A stretch of DNA of 64,000 nucleotides from assembly GCA_022266195.1 (NCBI GenBank), contig WHVY01000001.1:1488001-1552000 (forward strand), given 5' to 3'. The position numbers and the translations under genes are program-made. Of the stretch, positions 49,105-61,403 are shown piece after piece; the stretch's first letter is position 1, and each line of letters opens with the position of its first letter. Below the pieces are notes generated by a model. It was given only the letters and a program-made list of their open reading frames with translations. It did not search any database and had not been told where the DNA came from. Source of the DNA: Tetranychus cinnabarinus. Lineage: Eukaryota > Arthropoda > Arachnida > Trombidiformes > Tetranychidae.

Positions 49105-50953
49105 CATGCGAGGCATTTTTACCATTTCTGTAAAGACATTTTCATTGAATAATTGAAACTCGAATCTTTAATTTCTCCTTTTATCTCCACAAAATTATTC
49201 AAGTATGATGGACTGTTACGTCTCGTAAAAACTATCAATGGCATTCATTTGCTTATCTTTATTGATTTGTAGCCTCATCATTCAACCTTAGATCTGAAAT
49301 TTAGTATTTATGAAACTAATTGCCCAGGACATTGAGATACATGTAAAAAGAGATCAACAAGTTATTAAAATACTGAGAAACTAAGTGGAAACTTGGAATG
49401 GCCATTCAACAACAAATCATCAACATTATCTAAAACCATTCAAAAGATGGACGTCGATAGAGATTAGAGAAAGCAAAGAGAGTTAAAAGCGATCCAAGAG
49501 TCCAACTCTCCTCTCCAATAGCCTAAAGTAATGGTCAATCTTGCTAATATAGTTGTTTTTTTACCGGTGATCGTCATTTGGACAATTTTGTTTTTTTCTA
49601 CTTAAAAGAACAGTTTAGGACCAAGCAACTAAAAGTAAGGCTTGCTCTTCATTTTGGATGTTTACCTGATCAAGATGAAAGACAAGATCATCTCTTCCTT
49701 GAAATTTTCATCCTTCAACTTTTCTCGTCTCAACATATTCGTGTTTTATAGATTATTATTATAATAATAATATCATTATTGACTTTTTAACGGACGCTAA
49801 TTTAGCTGATAAGTAAAAAAAGAGGCTGAAACAAGCGCAACATTATTCCCTCTACTTAATGTTCCGAAGCATCAACCATTTACTGGATTACCAATTGCAG
49901 CTAATTCAAGGAATTGACATAAACTGCCAAATGATTAAAATCATTTTGCCTAATTTCAGCATTTTTCATACGTGATTATGCCAATTTTTACAGCTTTACT
50001 GCAAGTTATTACATGTTTTCCTATTGTACATCATGGTGAACTGCTAAGCGGATTTTTGTCCCTATACTTTTGCCAATTTTGGCAAATTTTATTCTCGCCT
50101 TATCTTCTGGTCCTCAACTAATCATCGTCATCTCATCATCTGATTACTTTCAATCATAACCATTGGAAATGTTCAAAATTACGAATCGCCTGATTATATA
50201 CTAAACTTGAATGCTCATCTTTTTCTTATCATCACCGCCACTGGCATTCATCTTCAATTGCTTCATACTGCATTGCTTTTGTATTTATTATCAAATTGTG
50301 AAAAGAAATAATAAATTGTAATGAATTGTTTAATAATCATTGAAACACTTGACCATTTCTTACCTTTAATCTAAAAATAAACTTGCGGTCAACTGGTGAA
50401 AACCGCAAAGTAATCTTAATCAAGTCATAGTCAAGTTGATAAACAGGATAAAATGAATAATTCTAACACTTATCAGCAACACATTTACGGTTTATCATTA
50501 AATAATTTCCAGCATTTACGCTCATTATAACTTGCATCACCTGGAAAAGCTGTTCATTAGCTTATTGTTTAAATCAAACATAACCAAAAGATGAGCACAC
50601 AAATAAAATTCTGGTTGTTTCCGAGTGAAATAAGTCTACCCTTGTTAACCGTAGATTTGCTCCAATTGTATTTATCCAATAGCCTTAATCATCATAAACC
50701 GACATCTATCCATCTCTCTAGTTAATTAATCATGCCTTTTGTTTTATCATCGTCAAATTATCTTTTCTTTTTCAGTTAATCACCTACTGAACGGTTGATT
50801 ACTTATTCTTATTGTTAGTTTTGTCTTCTGTGTTTACAATCTTTAACCAAACAAATTATCATCAAGGTTGGCGACAATCAGCAACATTCATCAACAGTAA
50901 AGAAGTGGCATTAGTAGTGTAACACATCGTTTCTTCGTCTTTTTTTCCTTCAG
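49105..50953. other. Intergenic region, no gene seen
   Basis: 3' flank of the NDNF-like gene and 5' flank of the TMEM272-like gene. It holds a perfect 20-base ATT/AAT palindrome at 49752-49771. No coding exon is supported. Confidence 0.5.
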
Positions 50954-50980
50954 TCAGTGCTGAGGCCTTGTGGGTAAGTT
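50946..50980 (+). promoter_or_regulatory. Candidate transcription start and 5' UTR exon of the TMEM272-like gene
   Basis: CTTCAGTCAGTGC carries two overlapping TCAGT initiator words at about 50949-50958. Twenty bases later a consensus donor (TGG|GTAAGTT, exon end 50973) appears with no open frame, as expected for a short non-coding leader exon upstream of the start codon at 51265. Confidence 0.35.
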
Positions 50981-51264
50981 AGAAAAACGCTAAAAAATAA
51001 TTATGATTTATGCAAGGCTATAACAGAATGTTCAGGATAGCGGTTTCCATGATGATGTCCTTTTGTTTGGTTTGGCTGCAAGAGAGTCATAAAATGAAAG
51101 GGAAAAGGATTAGAAGCAAGAATGATCATTAAGCTTTGGATTAACTTACCTCTGCTTAACCATTCCAAACAGTTAACTAATTAAATTAATAAATGTTGTC
51201 TTTTGTTATCACTATTGATGAAATATGTAAACAATACTAGGTTTTTCTGGAACATTTGGTGAAA

Positions 51265-52929
51265 ATGGAAACAATGAACTCAGCGTCATCAACAGCCATA
51301 TGTAAACCAGTCAACGGTTGCCATCCAATTGAAACAAGTGACCAAAGGAAAGTCAATTATGATCCTTCTGGAAATTATTCAACAGACACGAGTTCCATTG
51401 ATTCAGGTGAATTTGTTGTTGACACTGGAATACCAATCAAATCATCAGCCAATCATGGATCTAAACTGGACAGGAAACCGCTGTTAACCAAGCTTGTAGA
51501 CAACACTACTAATGTTAGTAAAGGCTCCGTATTATCAACAGGTTAGCCATAAAGTCTGTGTTGCTATGTTTCCCATTGTGATTTGTGTTTTGATGATTAA
51601 CCAACATTGCCTAATTTTGCAATATCGATATGATTAGCATCTGAGATTACAAATTTTTTTATTATCTAAATTGTTGTTTCAATCTCATCTCTTTTGTTGA
51701 AATTGGTGTTAATCACTCATTAAACGAGTCGATTTCAATGAATATTAGCTTTTATTAGACTTTTACATTGAAACAGTTAAATCATTGAGTAAAGTTTTCT
51801 CGACTGTTTTACAACATAATTATTAATCAAACCATTGATTAGACTACAGTAATCAAACCTTGCAATTTAACTGTTAAAATCTGACTGTTATTGTGAAAAT
51901 ACAATTAGCTGAAACCGCACTTGAAGCATAACAACTTCCATTTCTATTCATTTCTCATTATTTTAATCCATCAAAGCATGAACCATGTTACCACAGCTTT
52001 GAATTAATGCTTTTAAACAGCAATCATTTTCACTGTTGTGTGTGTTGTTGATTGACCAAATCACTAGACAAACCATCACTTAATTTTCAACTCTATCCAA
52101 GGAAAATTCTGTTGATCAACTGTTTATACCCAAAACCATTCATTTTTCAACCAATTTTCACCAAAATGTACTTAACAACAGGTCGTCATTTACTTGATGG
52201 ATCAGCTTTCTCACATCGAAGTATCGTAAATTTATATTCAGAATATAAACAAACCAACGACAGGACAGTGTTTCATAGACTTTCATTTGTCTCAGTCATT
52301 GTGGCTTCAGGTAAGATAATGTTTCCCTATCAATCATTTCACATTCAATTTAATTTATTTCAATTTTCCATTTTTTACAGTTCTATGGATCAGCTGCTGG
52401 TGTGGAGTATTATTTCTGCCTCTAGCAATGATAGTCTTTGGTAATAAGCAAATTTTTGATTGTCAATCCTTACGGACAACTTACTCAATATCAAATCTTC
52501 TATTGCCATTTAGGAATCATATATCGTGATGACTGCCCGAGTATACCTGAATTGCCTGGTTTATTGATCTTTATGGGAGCTGTGACAACAATCAATAATA
52601 TTGTTAACGTTCTGGATCATATTCGTAATTTATATATTATTGAGAATAGTCAGGCTGAAAGTAATTCAAGTGGTTCATCTCGTTTATCGACTTTCAGCTT
52701 TTTCCTAAATTTTGTAACCCTCATTCTGGTTATTTACCTTGCTGTGATTGTATTTAAACATCCATCAACAACAGATGATGACAAAAGTAATCATTTCTGC
52801 TCACCAGTTATCTACAATTTTGCCTCATGGATAATTTATTTGCTTGGACTTCTATGCCTTTTCATTTTCGTTGCCATTTTCTTGGGCTGTTGTTATATCC
52901 TATGGAAACCCTCTCGATGTGGATCTTGA
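51265..52929 (+). CDS. TMEM272-like four-pass membrane protein
   Basis: Exons 51265-51541, 52182-52310, 52381-52440 and 52514-52929 are all phase 1 and give 293 residues. The N-terminal 110 residues are polar and probably cytosolic (NYSTDTSSIDSGEFVVD). Four hydrophobic segments follow: about 125-157 (LWISCWCGVLFLPLAMIVFG), 167-187, 205-230 (FSFFLNFVTLILVIYLAVIV) and 250-285 (WIIYLLGLLCLFIFVAIFLG). Between spans 1 and 2 lies IIYRDDCPSIPELPG, resembling the conserved D-C-P loop of TMEM272-type proteins; the short C-terminus ends WKPSRCGS. Function in this family is unknown. ATG 51265 is the first methionine in the open frame. A likely leader exon lies at about 50954-50973. Uniform phase-1 introns are a consistency check on the model. 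Confidence 0.75.
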
Positions 52930-53874
52930 TTTTCTCATTATTGATCATCCACTCTGTAAATTCAACTCTGCTCACCATGATTTCAATTCAATTTTTCATC
53001 GTGTAAGGATAATCCATGGAGAGAAAATTTAAGAATGATGAGAATTTATTGATACTCATAATCATTCATCTCTTTTACTTATACATTGTACATTGAGTTA
53101 ACTTTTGTTTTCTGGTTTTCAACATTTGCTTTGGGTAAGTCAACCATTCAAATCATCCAATTGCAAATTTTTAATTATTTATAATGTTATTGCAAGTTCT
53201 CAGTATACTCAATATCAATCCGATTAATTGTTAATAAATTATGTTGAATAACCGAAAAATAATACATGCTTTCATAATGTTGTATAAGATTTATGAGACT
53301 GTGTCAATTGATTGATCACAGCATTGATTGTTATTAATATTACTAATTCACAACTGCAGAAAGTTAATACAGCTGGCAATTAATTTCATCGGCAGAAAAC
53401 ATTGCTGTATCTATGGGTGATTAATTAAACCTAATCAAATGATGGCAGTATAAATGTTTTCAAAGAGCTCTTTCATTTGGTTAGTTGACTACAAAATCAA
53501 ACTGTTAGATTGTTCAGACTTTTAGTGAAGTATTTGTTTATTGAATTAAAAATTACATAAAAAATGAATGATTGGTATGAAAAAAGTTACATAAATGTAA
53601 GTTGTTATCGAAGCGAGAATTGATTTCTTCAGTTGAATCTTTTGAACAGTTGTTATCCATCCATTTCTTGATCAACAGATTTCCTAATTTCAATCAAAAT
53701 CAAATATAGAGAATTAGAAAAACGGTTTTCAAAATTAAAAGTAAGTGAAATGTCGTCTCGTTCATTAAAACTAAATCAGACTTCAAATGTCTAACCTTAA
53801 TTTTATTGGAACTCTGATTTTGTTTTCATAGTTGAAATTTGACCTTTTTAATTGTATTCTTATTTACCTACCAA
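52930..53874. other. 3' flank between convergent genes
   Basis: Tail-to-tail region between the TMEM272-like gene and the Ser/Pro-rich gene. An AATAAA at 53233-53238 on the plus strand may end the TMEM272-like transcript. Nothing else was seen. Confidence 0.5.
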
Positions 53875-56800
53875 TTAGTTCAAAACTGGTACATTTTGCT
53901 CGTAACTTTGCTCAAAGCTTTCTGGTCCTGAACGTTTGGATTTGTAAAAAAGCTGTCCATTGCTATAATGAGGATGGACATTGTAAGTTGGTAATGAATC
54001 ACCTCCAAAGTGACCAGCTGAGGTTATTGGAACTGGATAGTTGTAAACATATTGCCATGGAGGTTCAAAAAATTTTCGTTGATCTGGAAATCCTAGTTGA
54101 GAGGGTGATGAGGCAGAAGTGGCTGCAGATGAAAAGGATGAAGAAGAGCTTGGATAGGCGGAGACGGGATCAATTGAAGATACAAAATATCCTGATGATG
54201 ATAAAGGATTATTTGATGCGTATTGATTTCTATTGTCTACGATTGTTGTTGGCACTAAGGTTTCACCGGCAACACCAACTTGTTGGTCTTGCTGTTGAGA
54301 TTGACCTTTGACAGGTTGATCTGCTGCTGAGTTTACATTGGAGGATCCAACTGTGACTGAAGGTGAAGCTGATTCGGGATTGGAGGTTACTTTAACTCCA
54401 TTGTCTTCAAAGGAATAATAAGGAGGAGAGATTGATTGTTGAGGAAATTTTGTGTCAACCGTAACTGTTGCTGGTGACTCTACATGCGTCTTGGAGGGAA
54501 CAGTTGAAGGTGAAGAATGTGACAAAGAAGGGGGAGCGGGAGAAGAAGGTGAAAGAGGTGCTGGTAGTGTGGAGGGTACAAGAGATGGAGAGGAAGAAGA
54601 AACAGAGACTGACGCTGGTGATTGCACTGGATAGCTTCCAGCTACTACTGAAAAACCGTATGGGCTCCATGAGGGTACTTGAGGTGGTGCATGGAGATTA
54701 GATTCGGGTTTGATTGGTTTATTGGTCTCTTGCTGGGAACCAGCATCGACTGAAGGAGATTGAGCAGCAATTGGATCCTGAAGTTTAGGAGAAAATGATG
54801 GATCTTGAACCAAATTAGGGTTGACAGGAGCACCATTCACAGTTGTTTCACCTGACTGGGATGAGCCTGATGAGCCTGATGTTGCTGATTGTGACACAAA
54901 TGAAGGTGGGGAAGCTACTGGATAAGCATGGCTTTGGGTGTGGGTGGTTGGTACAGATACAACTCTAGTAACCTGGTGAGAGGCTGGAGCAAAATATTCA
55001 TACTTTTTGGTTAATTGTGGGGAAGAAGGGAAACTCTGTGGAGAGTGTGGTTGAAATGGAAATGGACTGAATTGTCCAAAAGATTGTGAAAACACATTGG
55101 ATTGAACGGAATGATCCTGGCGATTACCGTCCGAGGTGTGGATGTTTGGATTTTTAAATGCTGACGAGTGGTAAATTGGGTATTGACTGGAAAAGGCAAA
55201 GTTTGGTGGACTTTTTTGACCAAATACTGAATCAAAGAATCCAAATGGTTGACCAGGATAACGAGAATAATCTGGGACTACTTGGTCTGCAGTCTCTCCA
55301 ACAACTTGAGATGAAACAGAAGAAGAAGACGAAGACGCGACCACAGCAGGAGAAGAACCTACGGATGACGAGTGGACCGATGATTGAAATGATTGATTAG
55401 GGAATGGGACTTGTTCCGGCCTGGGGCCAACACCTAAGGAAGCTGGTTGTAAAACTGGATAATTGGGAAAAATTGACGATCCAAAGCTACTAGACTGTAC
55501 ATTTTTTACAAAAGGACTCTGACCTGAAGCGAAAAAATATCGAAAATTTACATTACAGATATAATCAACTAAACTGTTGACTGTTAACTATTTCTGGTTA
55601 ACTGTAATTGCAGATATTTACCTGGAGTTGAATACCATGGACCGGCTGAGGTCTGTGTTGGTGCTACAGGTTGAACATTATTACCTTTATGAGGTATAAC
55701 AAGGTATTCTCGTCCCTTAATCGTTATCACAGTTGGAAATTGATCTTCAGTGTAAACATGTTGAGGAATCGTTTTATCACTTGGTTTAGGGTATGACTGA
55801 TCTGGTGAGACTGCACCACCTAAAGATCCTTTAATATCTACCGCTGACGATGCTGGCGATGAAACTTTATCAGAATCCTTGGTGGGCGATGAAACAGTTG
55901 GTGATTTGTTATCATTTGTAACCGATGGTTGAACTGGTTTATCACTTTCAGCAAGTCGACGTTTACCTGTTAAAACTGGTGGTAAAATATCCTTGTATAC
56001 ATCAGCGTTAGAGTCTCTGGTTTTGTTGAAAATTCAGGAAATTGAACAAAATTGTGAGTTAAATTTAAAACAAAACTGATGACAAATAACAGACTGTCAA
56101 CTGTATCGGTTGAAAAGAGACGACAGGCAAAAAAAGACAGAAAAATGATAATTGGTTGCTCAACTTACTCTGGTTGTTTTGGTACTTCAGGAGCTAAAGC
56201 AACTGAATCTTCCTTTTTTTGTTCAATAACGTCAGAAGCATCATTTGTTGAATATAATTTTTTATTATCACCAGGATTCAATGCCCAATCAACTTTCTGT
56301 TTATTATCACCTCCTACAAAAATACCAGTCCTGGTTCCGGATGAAGGCGAAACATCACCACCACCTACTGATGGCGAGGATTCAATGCGAGCTCCCCAGA
56401 CTAATGGTGTTTCTAGTGGACCGACAACCGGTGAGACTTCTCTCTTCGAGAATGAGGAATCAACTTCTATCAGAAAAGAATGGAATCAGCAGAAAAGCAA
56501 AAAATAAGGAAAAAAAGGTTAATTAATTGAACCAGAATTGATTAAAAAATGGCCAACCAAGAGAATGTCAATTGTAGCAACAGTTTTAATCAACGGTAAT
56601 GGCTGTTAAGTTTGGTAAAGATGATGAAATGTAAAAAGTATATTCTACCTGAGGATTCATCAAAATTGTATTTGATTGGACCGTCAACATGAGTTGATTC
56701 AACATCATCATTTATTCGAGTTGACCAGTCACTTGAATCGCTGGACACAGGATTCGTTGATGACAAACCAATGGAAAGTAAAATAACCAGCGATGCTGTG

Positions 56801-57030
56801 GTTATCTGTAGAGGATAACAAATTCAACAAAAAGTCATTTTAATCTTCAAAGCAATCAAAAATGGTAACAAATATAAAAGGAGACTTTCAACAACAATCA
56901 AAGGAATTGTCGAAGTAATCAGGACAAGCAGAGGGATTAATCAGAATAAAAGGATTTGCCTAAAAGGATGAACATTAATGAATAGATTGTTTGTGTGGAT
57001 CTGTCAATTGCTTACAGTTTGTCTGAACAT
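53875..57030 (-). CDS. Secreted Ser/Pro/Gln-rich protein, function unknown
   Basis: Five exons: 57016-57030, 56649-56805, 56169-56466, 55622-56016, 53875-55523; in phase, 837 residues. Exon 1 supplies only MFRQT. Exon 2 continues ITTASLVILLSIGLSSTNP, together a good signal peptide. The body is low-complexity, rich in Ser, Pro, Gln and Tyr (VPSTLPAPLSPSSPAPPSLS, repeated YP, PF and SFSP words), with a more structured patch QFPTVITIKGREYLVIPHKG in exon 4. Possible processing sites are GKRR at 174-177 and a late SKR (FYKSKRSGPES). Composition suggests an extracellular matrix, cuticle-associated or silk-like protein, but no chitin-binding domain or known family is seen, so no function is assigned. 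The tiny first exon was chosen because it gives ATG, a GTAAGC donor and matching phase 0. Confidence 0.75.
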
Positions 57031-59630
57031 GGTAATTATTTAATTCTCTCCGGCCGGTTGACACAATTTAAAATCAACTCTCACAGTGAAAATGAAAGTT
57101 TTCAAGAAATCCTTTTTAACGATGATTCTCTGGATCCTTTTCACTCTCCTTTCCTTCATTTACTCACTTTCACCTTCTCTCTCTTTCTCTCTTCCAACCC
57201 AGTGGGCCAATCCTGATTTCTGAGGCAACTTTTCATTGGGAGATAGATACATATTCAAAGATGAAATGAGCAACAAAAAAGTTGGAAAAATGAAGAAGAA
57301 GAAAGAAAAGAAAGAGAGAAAAAAGTTTGCCAAAATGTTATCTGGTTGAGTCTAAGGACCAAAACAGGTTACCAGGCGGAATGGGAATCCAAGGAGAAAG
57401 AAAGAGGTTCAACCCGAAAATTAAATTGGCCTAGACCATTGGATAATCATTTTTTTTAGTTATGCCAAGAAGTTTCATTCTCATCAAATTATGCCTCAGG
57501 TGACCTAGGAAATCTTCACTCTTTCTTCTTCTTCTCAACATGTAAACATATTTACTCATTTAACTACTTTCTCTCCACTTATTATTTTTATCATCATCAT
57601 CATGGTCATCATCATTAACTTTATCATCTTTACTTTTACCGTCTATTACGCTTCTAGTCTTTTATATAATCAAGTTATATCATCAGATTCACAATCGAGT
57701 ATTTTGGTCAATAAGAAGCATGTTTCAATTAAACGATCAAGTTAATCAGTAATATTCAATGTATCCTATTTAGTCTTTCAGTTTGCTTAAAGTTAAAAGC
57801 TCAGCATGAAAAGGTAAATATGAAATCATATTGATCAAAGATCCAGGTGATCCATCATTTCATTTGACTGTTTGCTTTTTAAACATTTTGACGCCAATCT
57901 TTTCAATTAATAAGGGTTAAAAAGCTTTTGAAATGTATTATCTAAATTAATTTTATGATTAGATTGTATTAAGTTATCTCATCGTTTGTACTTTCATTAA
58001 TCATCGCGAGTGACCCAATCTTTTGGCTCATCAATATGATTTTGGATGATTAATTCGTGTGCCATCTTATTTATTCAGCGACTGATATTGACTTTAAAAG
58101 TCAAACGGGTTAATCAAAAATCTTAATATCTTTATTTCAATCAAATTAGCTCGATCAATCAATCAGCTTAACTGTCTTCATTGATACTTGAAAGGATATT
58201 TTTTCATGAATTGGTTGACCAAAATTTAGTCAGATCTCACCATTGATTGTAATTAACCCTCTTATTAGTGGGAGGCAATTTAAGCCTAGAGAACGTTCAC
58301 TTAATAATTACAGTACAAACTACTCAATTATATGCATTATTCCCTGCCTGAAGGTGAAATCTATTCATTTGCAAAAAACATTTTAATCACAGAATTTTAT
58401 TAATGTTACTAGGTGAACCTTTTCTCAGCTTGAAAAAGAGTTGAAACAACATTTGTAACCAATTTGATAGTTGTGATAGTAATGGTATATAATGACTAGG
58501 ATAATGATAATTAATAAATATGTTTCTTTCCAGTATTACCAGAAAAACAGAAAACATTTATCCAAGATGGGAAATTATCCATCATCATAAAGACTATCCT
58601 TTGTGAGTTGGAAAAATTATTGAAAATTTGGATGTAAGGGATGAGATGTAAAGTCAGATGAAAGGCAAGAAAACTCATCAACCCTAAGGCTATATTGATA
58701 TTCCAGAGAAACTTGTTGAACAAAAATAAAGGCTGAAAAATTGAGAAAAGCCTGTGATTGAAACCATAATCTGGTTTTGGTAACTATTTATGGCCTCTTT
58801 CGATGAGTTTTGTTTCTCCTTCTTTCCTTTTGACTGGCAAAATCTATCTTGATAGAATATCTGCTCAAATTATCCTGGAACCAGAATTTAAATGGTCTAA
58901 TAAAATGAACACAGAAACTTATATCCAAACGATTCTCTTATCCGCCAAACCAAACTTTGATTAGGTAACTTCGATGATAGCTGTCAGTTTATTTCTTTCA
59001 AATTCAACTGTTCCTTCAAATAAAATAAATTATTCACGATTGCCTGTTACACTAGAAGAGCGGAATAATTGAATTAGAGATGATTATACGTCTTGGAACG
59101 AAAAAGAATGATACAAAAGGGATTTCCCGAATTCGCCAGCCATTTAGAAATAGCAGCCCACATCAACACATGGTTTAGAAACTTCGAGTTGATTTCTTCG
59201 ATTGAAAGACATCGTCATGGAACCTTACCTTACAGCGCTGAAGATTGAAACAATTAAAAAGGGGTTTACTCAAAGTTTAAGTCATTTCTCGGGGAAGTTT
59301 TGATCATCCAGAGATATAACATTTGATATGCTGCTAACTCTGTTGAATGTACAGGTTAATGAAACCAGTTTGAGCAAATTAATTATGAGCTACTTTCTCC
59401 ATTACAGTGTAAATGTCCTCTGTCAAGATGCTCATGAACCTGCTCAGGTGAGCATTAACTTGCTAAAAGCGTGAGATGGTAAGAACATTTTTCTGTGAGA
59501 TTAATTAGTTCTTTCTCTCAATTTAGAAGATTCTTGACTTCTAATCTCTTCAATAGTGGATTTTTCATTTTTGATAAAAGTCTGATAGAGTTAGCTGATT
59601 AACCAAACAAAGAAAACTGAGAAGCTGGAA

Positions 59631-59726
59631 AAAGTTCATCATTTCAGAACAGGAAAGTCTCCCACCAGTTGGAAATCCAAAGCAATCTAAAAATTAGAAA
59701 AAAAGAAAAGGAAAAAATTAGTTAAA
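59631..59726 (+). repeat. Short dispersed repeat, copy 2
   Basis: Direct-orientation match to 34645-34740, about 25 kb away. It shares AAAGTTCATCATTTC, CCAAAGCAATCTAAA and a purine-rich tail ending TTAGTTAAA or ATAGTTAAA. No inverted repeats or frame are visible. Confidence 0.8.
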
Positions 59727-60055
59727 ATACCATCCGTGAGAAGCATACTCAAGAAAAAAACATCCATGTACATTTGAAACTCTCGACTCATCGATATCAG
59801 CCTCATTAAATCAGTTCACAATTTGCGATCATGGTAATCACGCAAAAATTAGGTATCATCATAGAATCAAGACTCAAGTGTTTCAAGAATGTAAAGAGAA
59901 AAATTCAATAGCAAAATCAAACTTACTTTTAATATTATCCTTCAAATATTAATGGTTCATATTTGGACAAATGGTAGGGAGAGAGGTAATGAGAAAGGTT
60001 AAAGGTTTCAAGCAGCGATACTTGATGAAATTTCCACATTTTAAACCTCGATCAT

Positions 60056-60169
60056 CTAAATAATAGATTGATTATCGTGTTGTTTTGAACGCCATTCGTT
60101 TAAATAGAAAACAAATTCATGCCTTGCCATTTCCGGAAAATCACCAAGGAGACATCCAGCTCCTTCCAT
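60056..60169 (-). other. Small coding-like frame, 37 codons, not recognised
   Basis: Reads MEGAGCLLGDFPEMARHEF, then VFYLNEWRSKQ, to a TAG, and is preceded by CTGCTTAG, which could be an acceptor. The composition is unlike the surrounding AT-rich noise. It may be a terminal exon or a relic of a lost gene. Confidence 0.2.
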
Positions 60170-61064
60170 ACTAAGCAGTACCGCGAAAATTTAAAACATT
60201 GTTTGTGTTGATTTATAACACAATTTAATGTATCTTGAGTAAATTCAAAATATTAGAAATCTAATTCAATATTTTAGTCCATCAATTTGGGCGGTCTGAA
60301 AATACTCTAATTTTTAAAGGAATATCTTTAGATGCTGATGACTTGTGTCCATGTTCATTTCCTTAGGCTTGACTTCTTCCATTCAGAAAAGTAATGTCCT
60401 GTGAAAAGGATTTGATTAATCAATATGATAATTCAATGTTTCATTTAACGGTGAAAGATCGGATCATTTAATCACGCCACGGAACTCATAGATCATTCAA
60501 ATGTCAAGATATAAAGTAGCTTCAATTAAAAATTAAAAGGTAAAAATTTGAACACTTACTTGTAACAGATATCGGAAATTTTTGGGTTAGAGGAACATTC
60601 GGGTTTATAAGCTGTGAAATTTCCATGAAACCTAATTTCTCTAAAATAACCATTCCAATCCTTCAATAACTTACATTTTGATATGAAATTTAGAGACGGA
60701 TAGCAGATGTTGATTTCAGATTCTATTTACCTCTCATCATTAACACAATGGTCTGATTGAAAGGCAAGTTTCTAAATGATTTAAAATAGACTGACTCAAT
60801 AGATTAGACTCAAATCGATTAAATGATTTACGCATTTACTCGAATACAATAACTAGCAATCATGTGTGATTGATCATAAGATTGGATCACCACGAAATAT
60901 AAACAATGAAGTAGAGCTTTAAACTTGATTCCCATTGAACCCAGATTGATCTGAAAACAGATCTGGACTATCAAGTGAATTGAAGTCAATGAAACACGGA
61001 GGGTAAAAATTCAAATATTTAATTTGATTAAAATAATAAGAACTAAAAAGTGTACATATAGTAA

Positions 61065-61403
61065 TTACATTACACTGCAACGGTCACTATTTGATGAATT
61101 TTGTTTACTTGGTGACCCATCAACGATAGCATCAGCACTAATCTTGGTGACAATATTTGAATCTTGATTGTTGTTTACATCAAAGCTGCCTTCTTCAACG
61201 GTCTCATCATCGCTAGAGTCCATTGTATCGACCATCAGTGACATACGATCCGATTTGTTCAGCTGTTTAAGCTTTTTGTCTGACAATTTGTCCTTTCGTT
61301 TATTTTTCTTGACTTTGGTTTTGGCTGGGTCCTTTGATTTAACTTTTACAATTGAGATAATGTTGGAAACCAAACTTGGTTGATTTGATTGAGTGTCAAT
61401 CAT
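61065..61403 (-). CDS. Small basic/acidic protein with a C-terminal CaaX box
   Basis: Single-exon frame of 112 residues with an in-frame TGA two codons upstream of the ATG, so the start is well bounded. Residues 21-50 are highly basic (SKDPAKTKVKKNKRKDKLSD), followed by an acidic stretch around 61-73 (MDSSDDETVEEG). The last four residues are Cys-Ser-Val-Met, a good CaaX motif; X = Met predicts farnesylation, which with the basic region would favour membrane attachment. Alternatively the basic block is a nuclear localisation signal. No family is recognised. It lies about 0.7 kb downstream of the TAF1C-like gene on the same strand, and a shared transcript is possible but unsupported. Confidence 0.5.
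   Translation of the reverse strand: MIDTQSNQPSLVSNIISIVKVKSKDPAKTKVKKNKRKDKLSDKKLKQLNKSDRMSLMVDTMDSSDDETVEEGSFDVNNNQDSNIVTKISADAIVDGSPSKQNSSNSDRCSVM

Larger units (their letters stand above)
57031..61064. other. 4 kb region without a supported gene
   Basis: It contains a purine-rich tract (about 57280-57330), CT-rich stretches, dispersed repeat copy 2 (59631-59726) and a 37-codon minus-strand frame at 60056-60169 that reads like coding sequence but has no partner exon. The 70-codon frame at 58511-58723 shows no recognisable features. Confidence 0.45.

Noticed and set aside
49752..49771. Perfect ATT/AAT palindrome
   Set aside because: Short AT palindromes are common in AT-rich DNA; there is no associated structure or element.
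54452..55400. Several plus-strand and minus-strand frames overlapping the Ser/Pro-rich exon
   Set aside because: Shadows of a low-complexity coding exon; Glu/Gly-rich antisense translations are expected from Ser/Pro codons.
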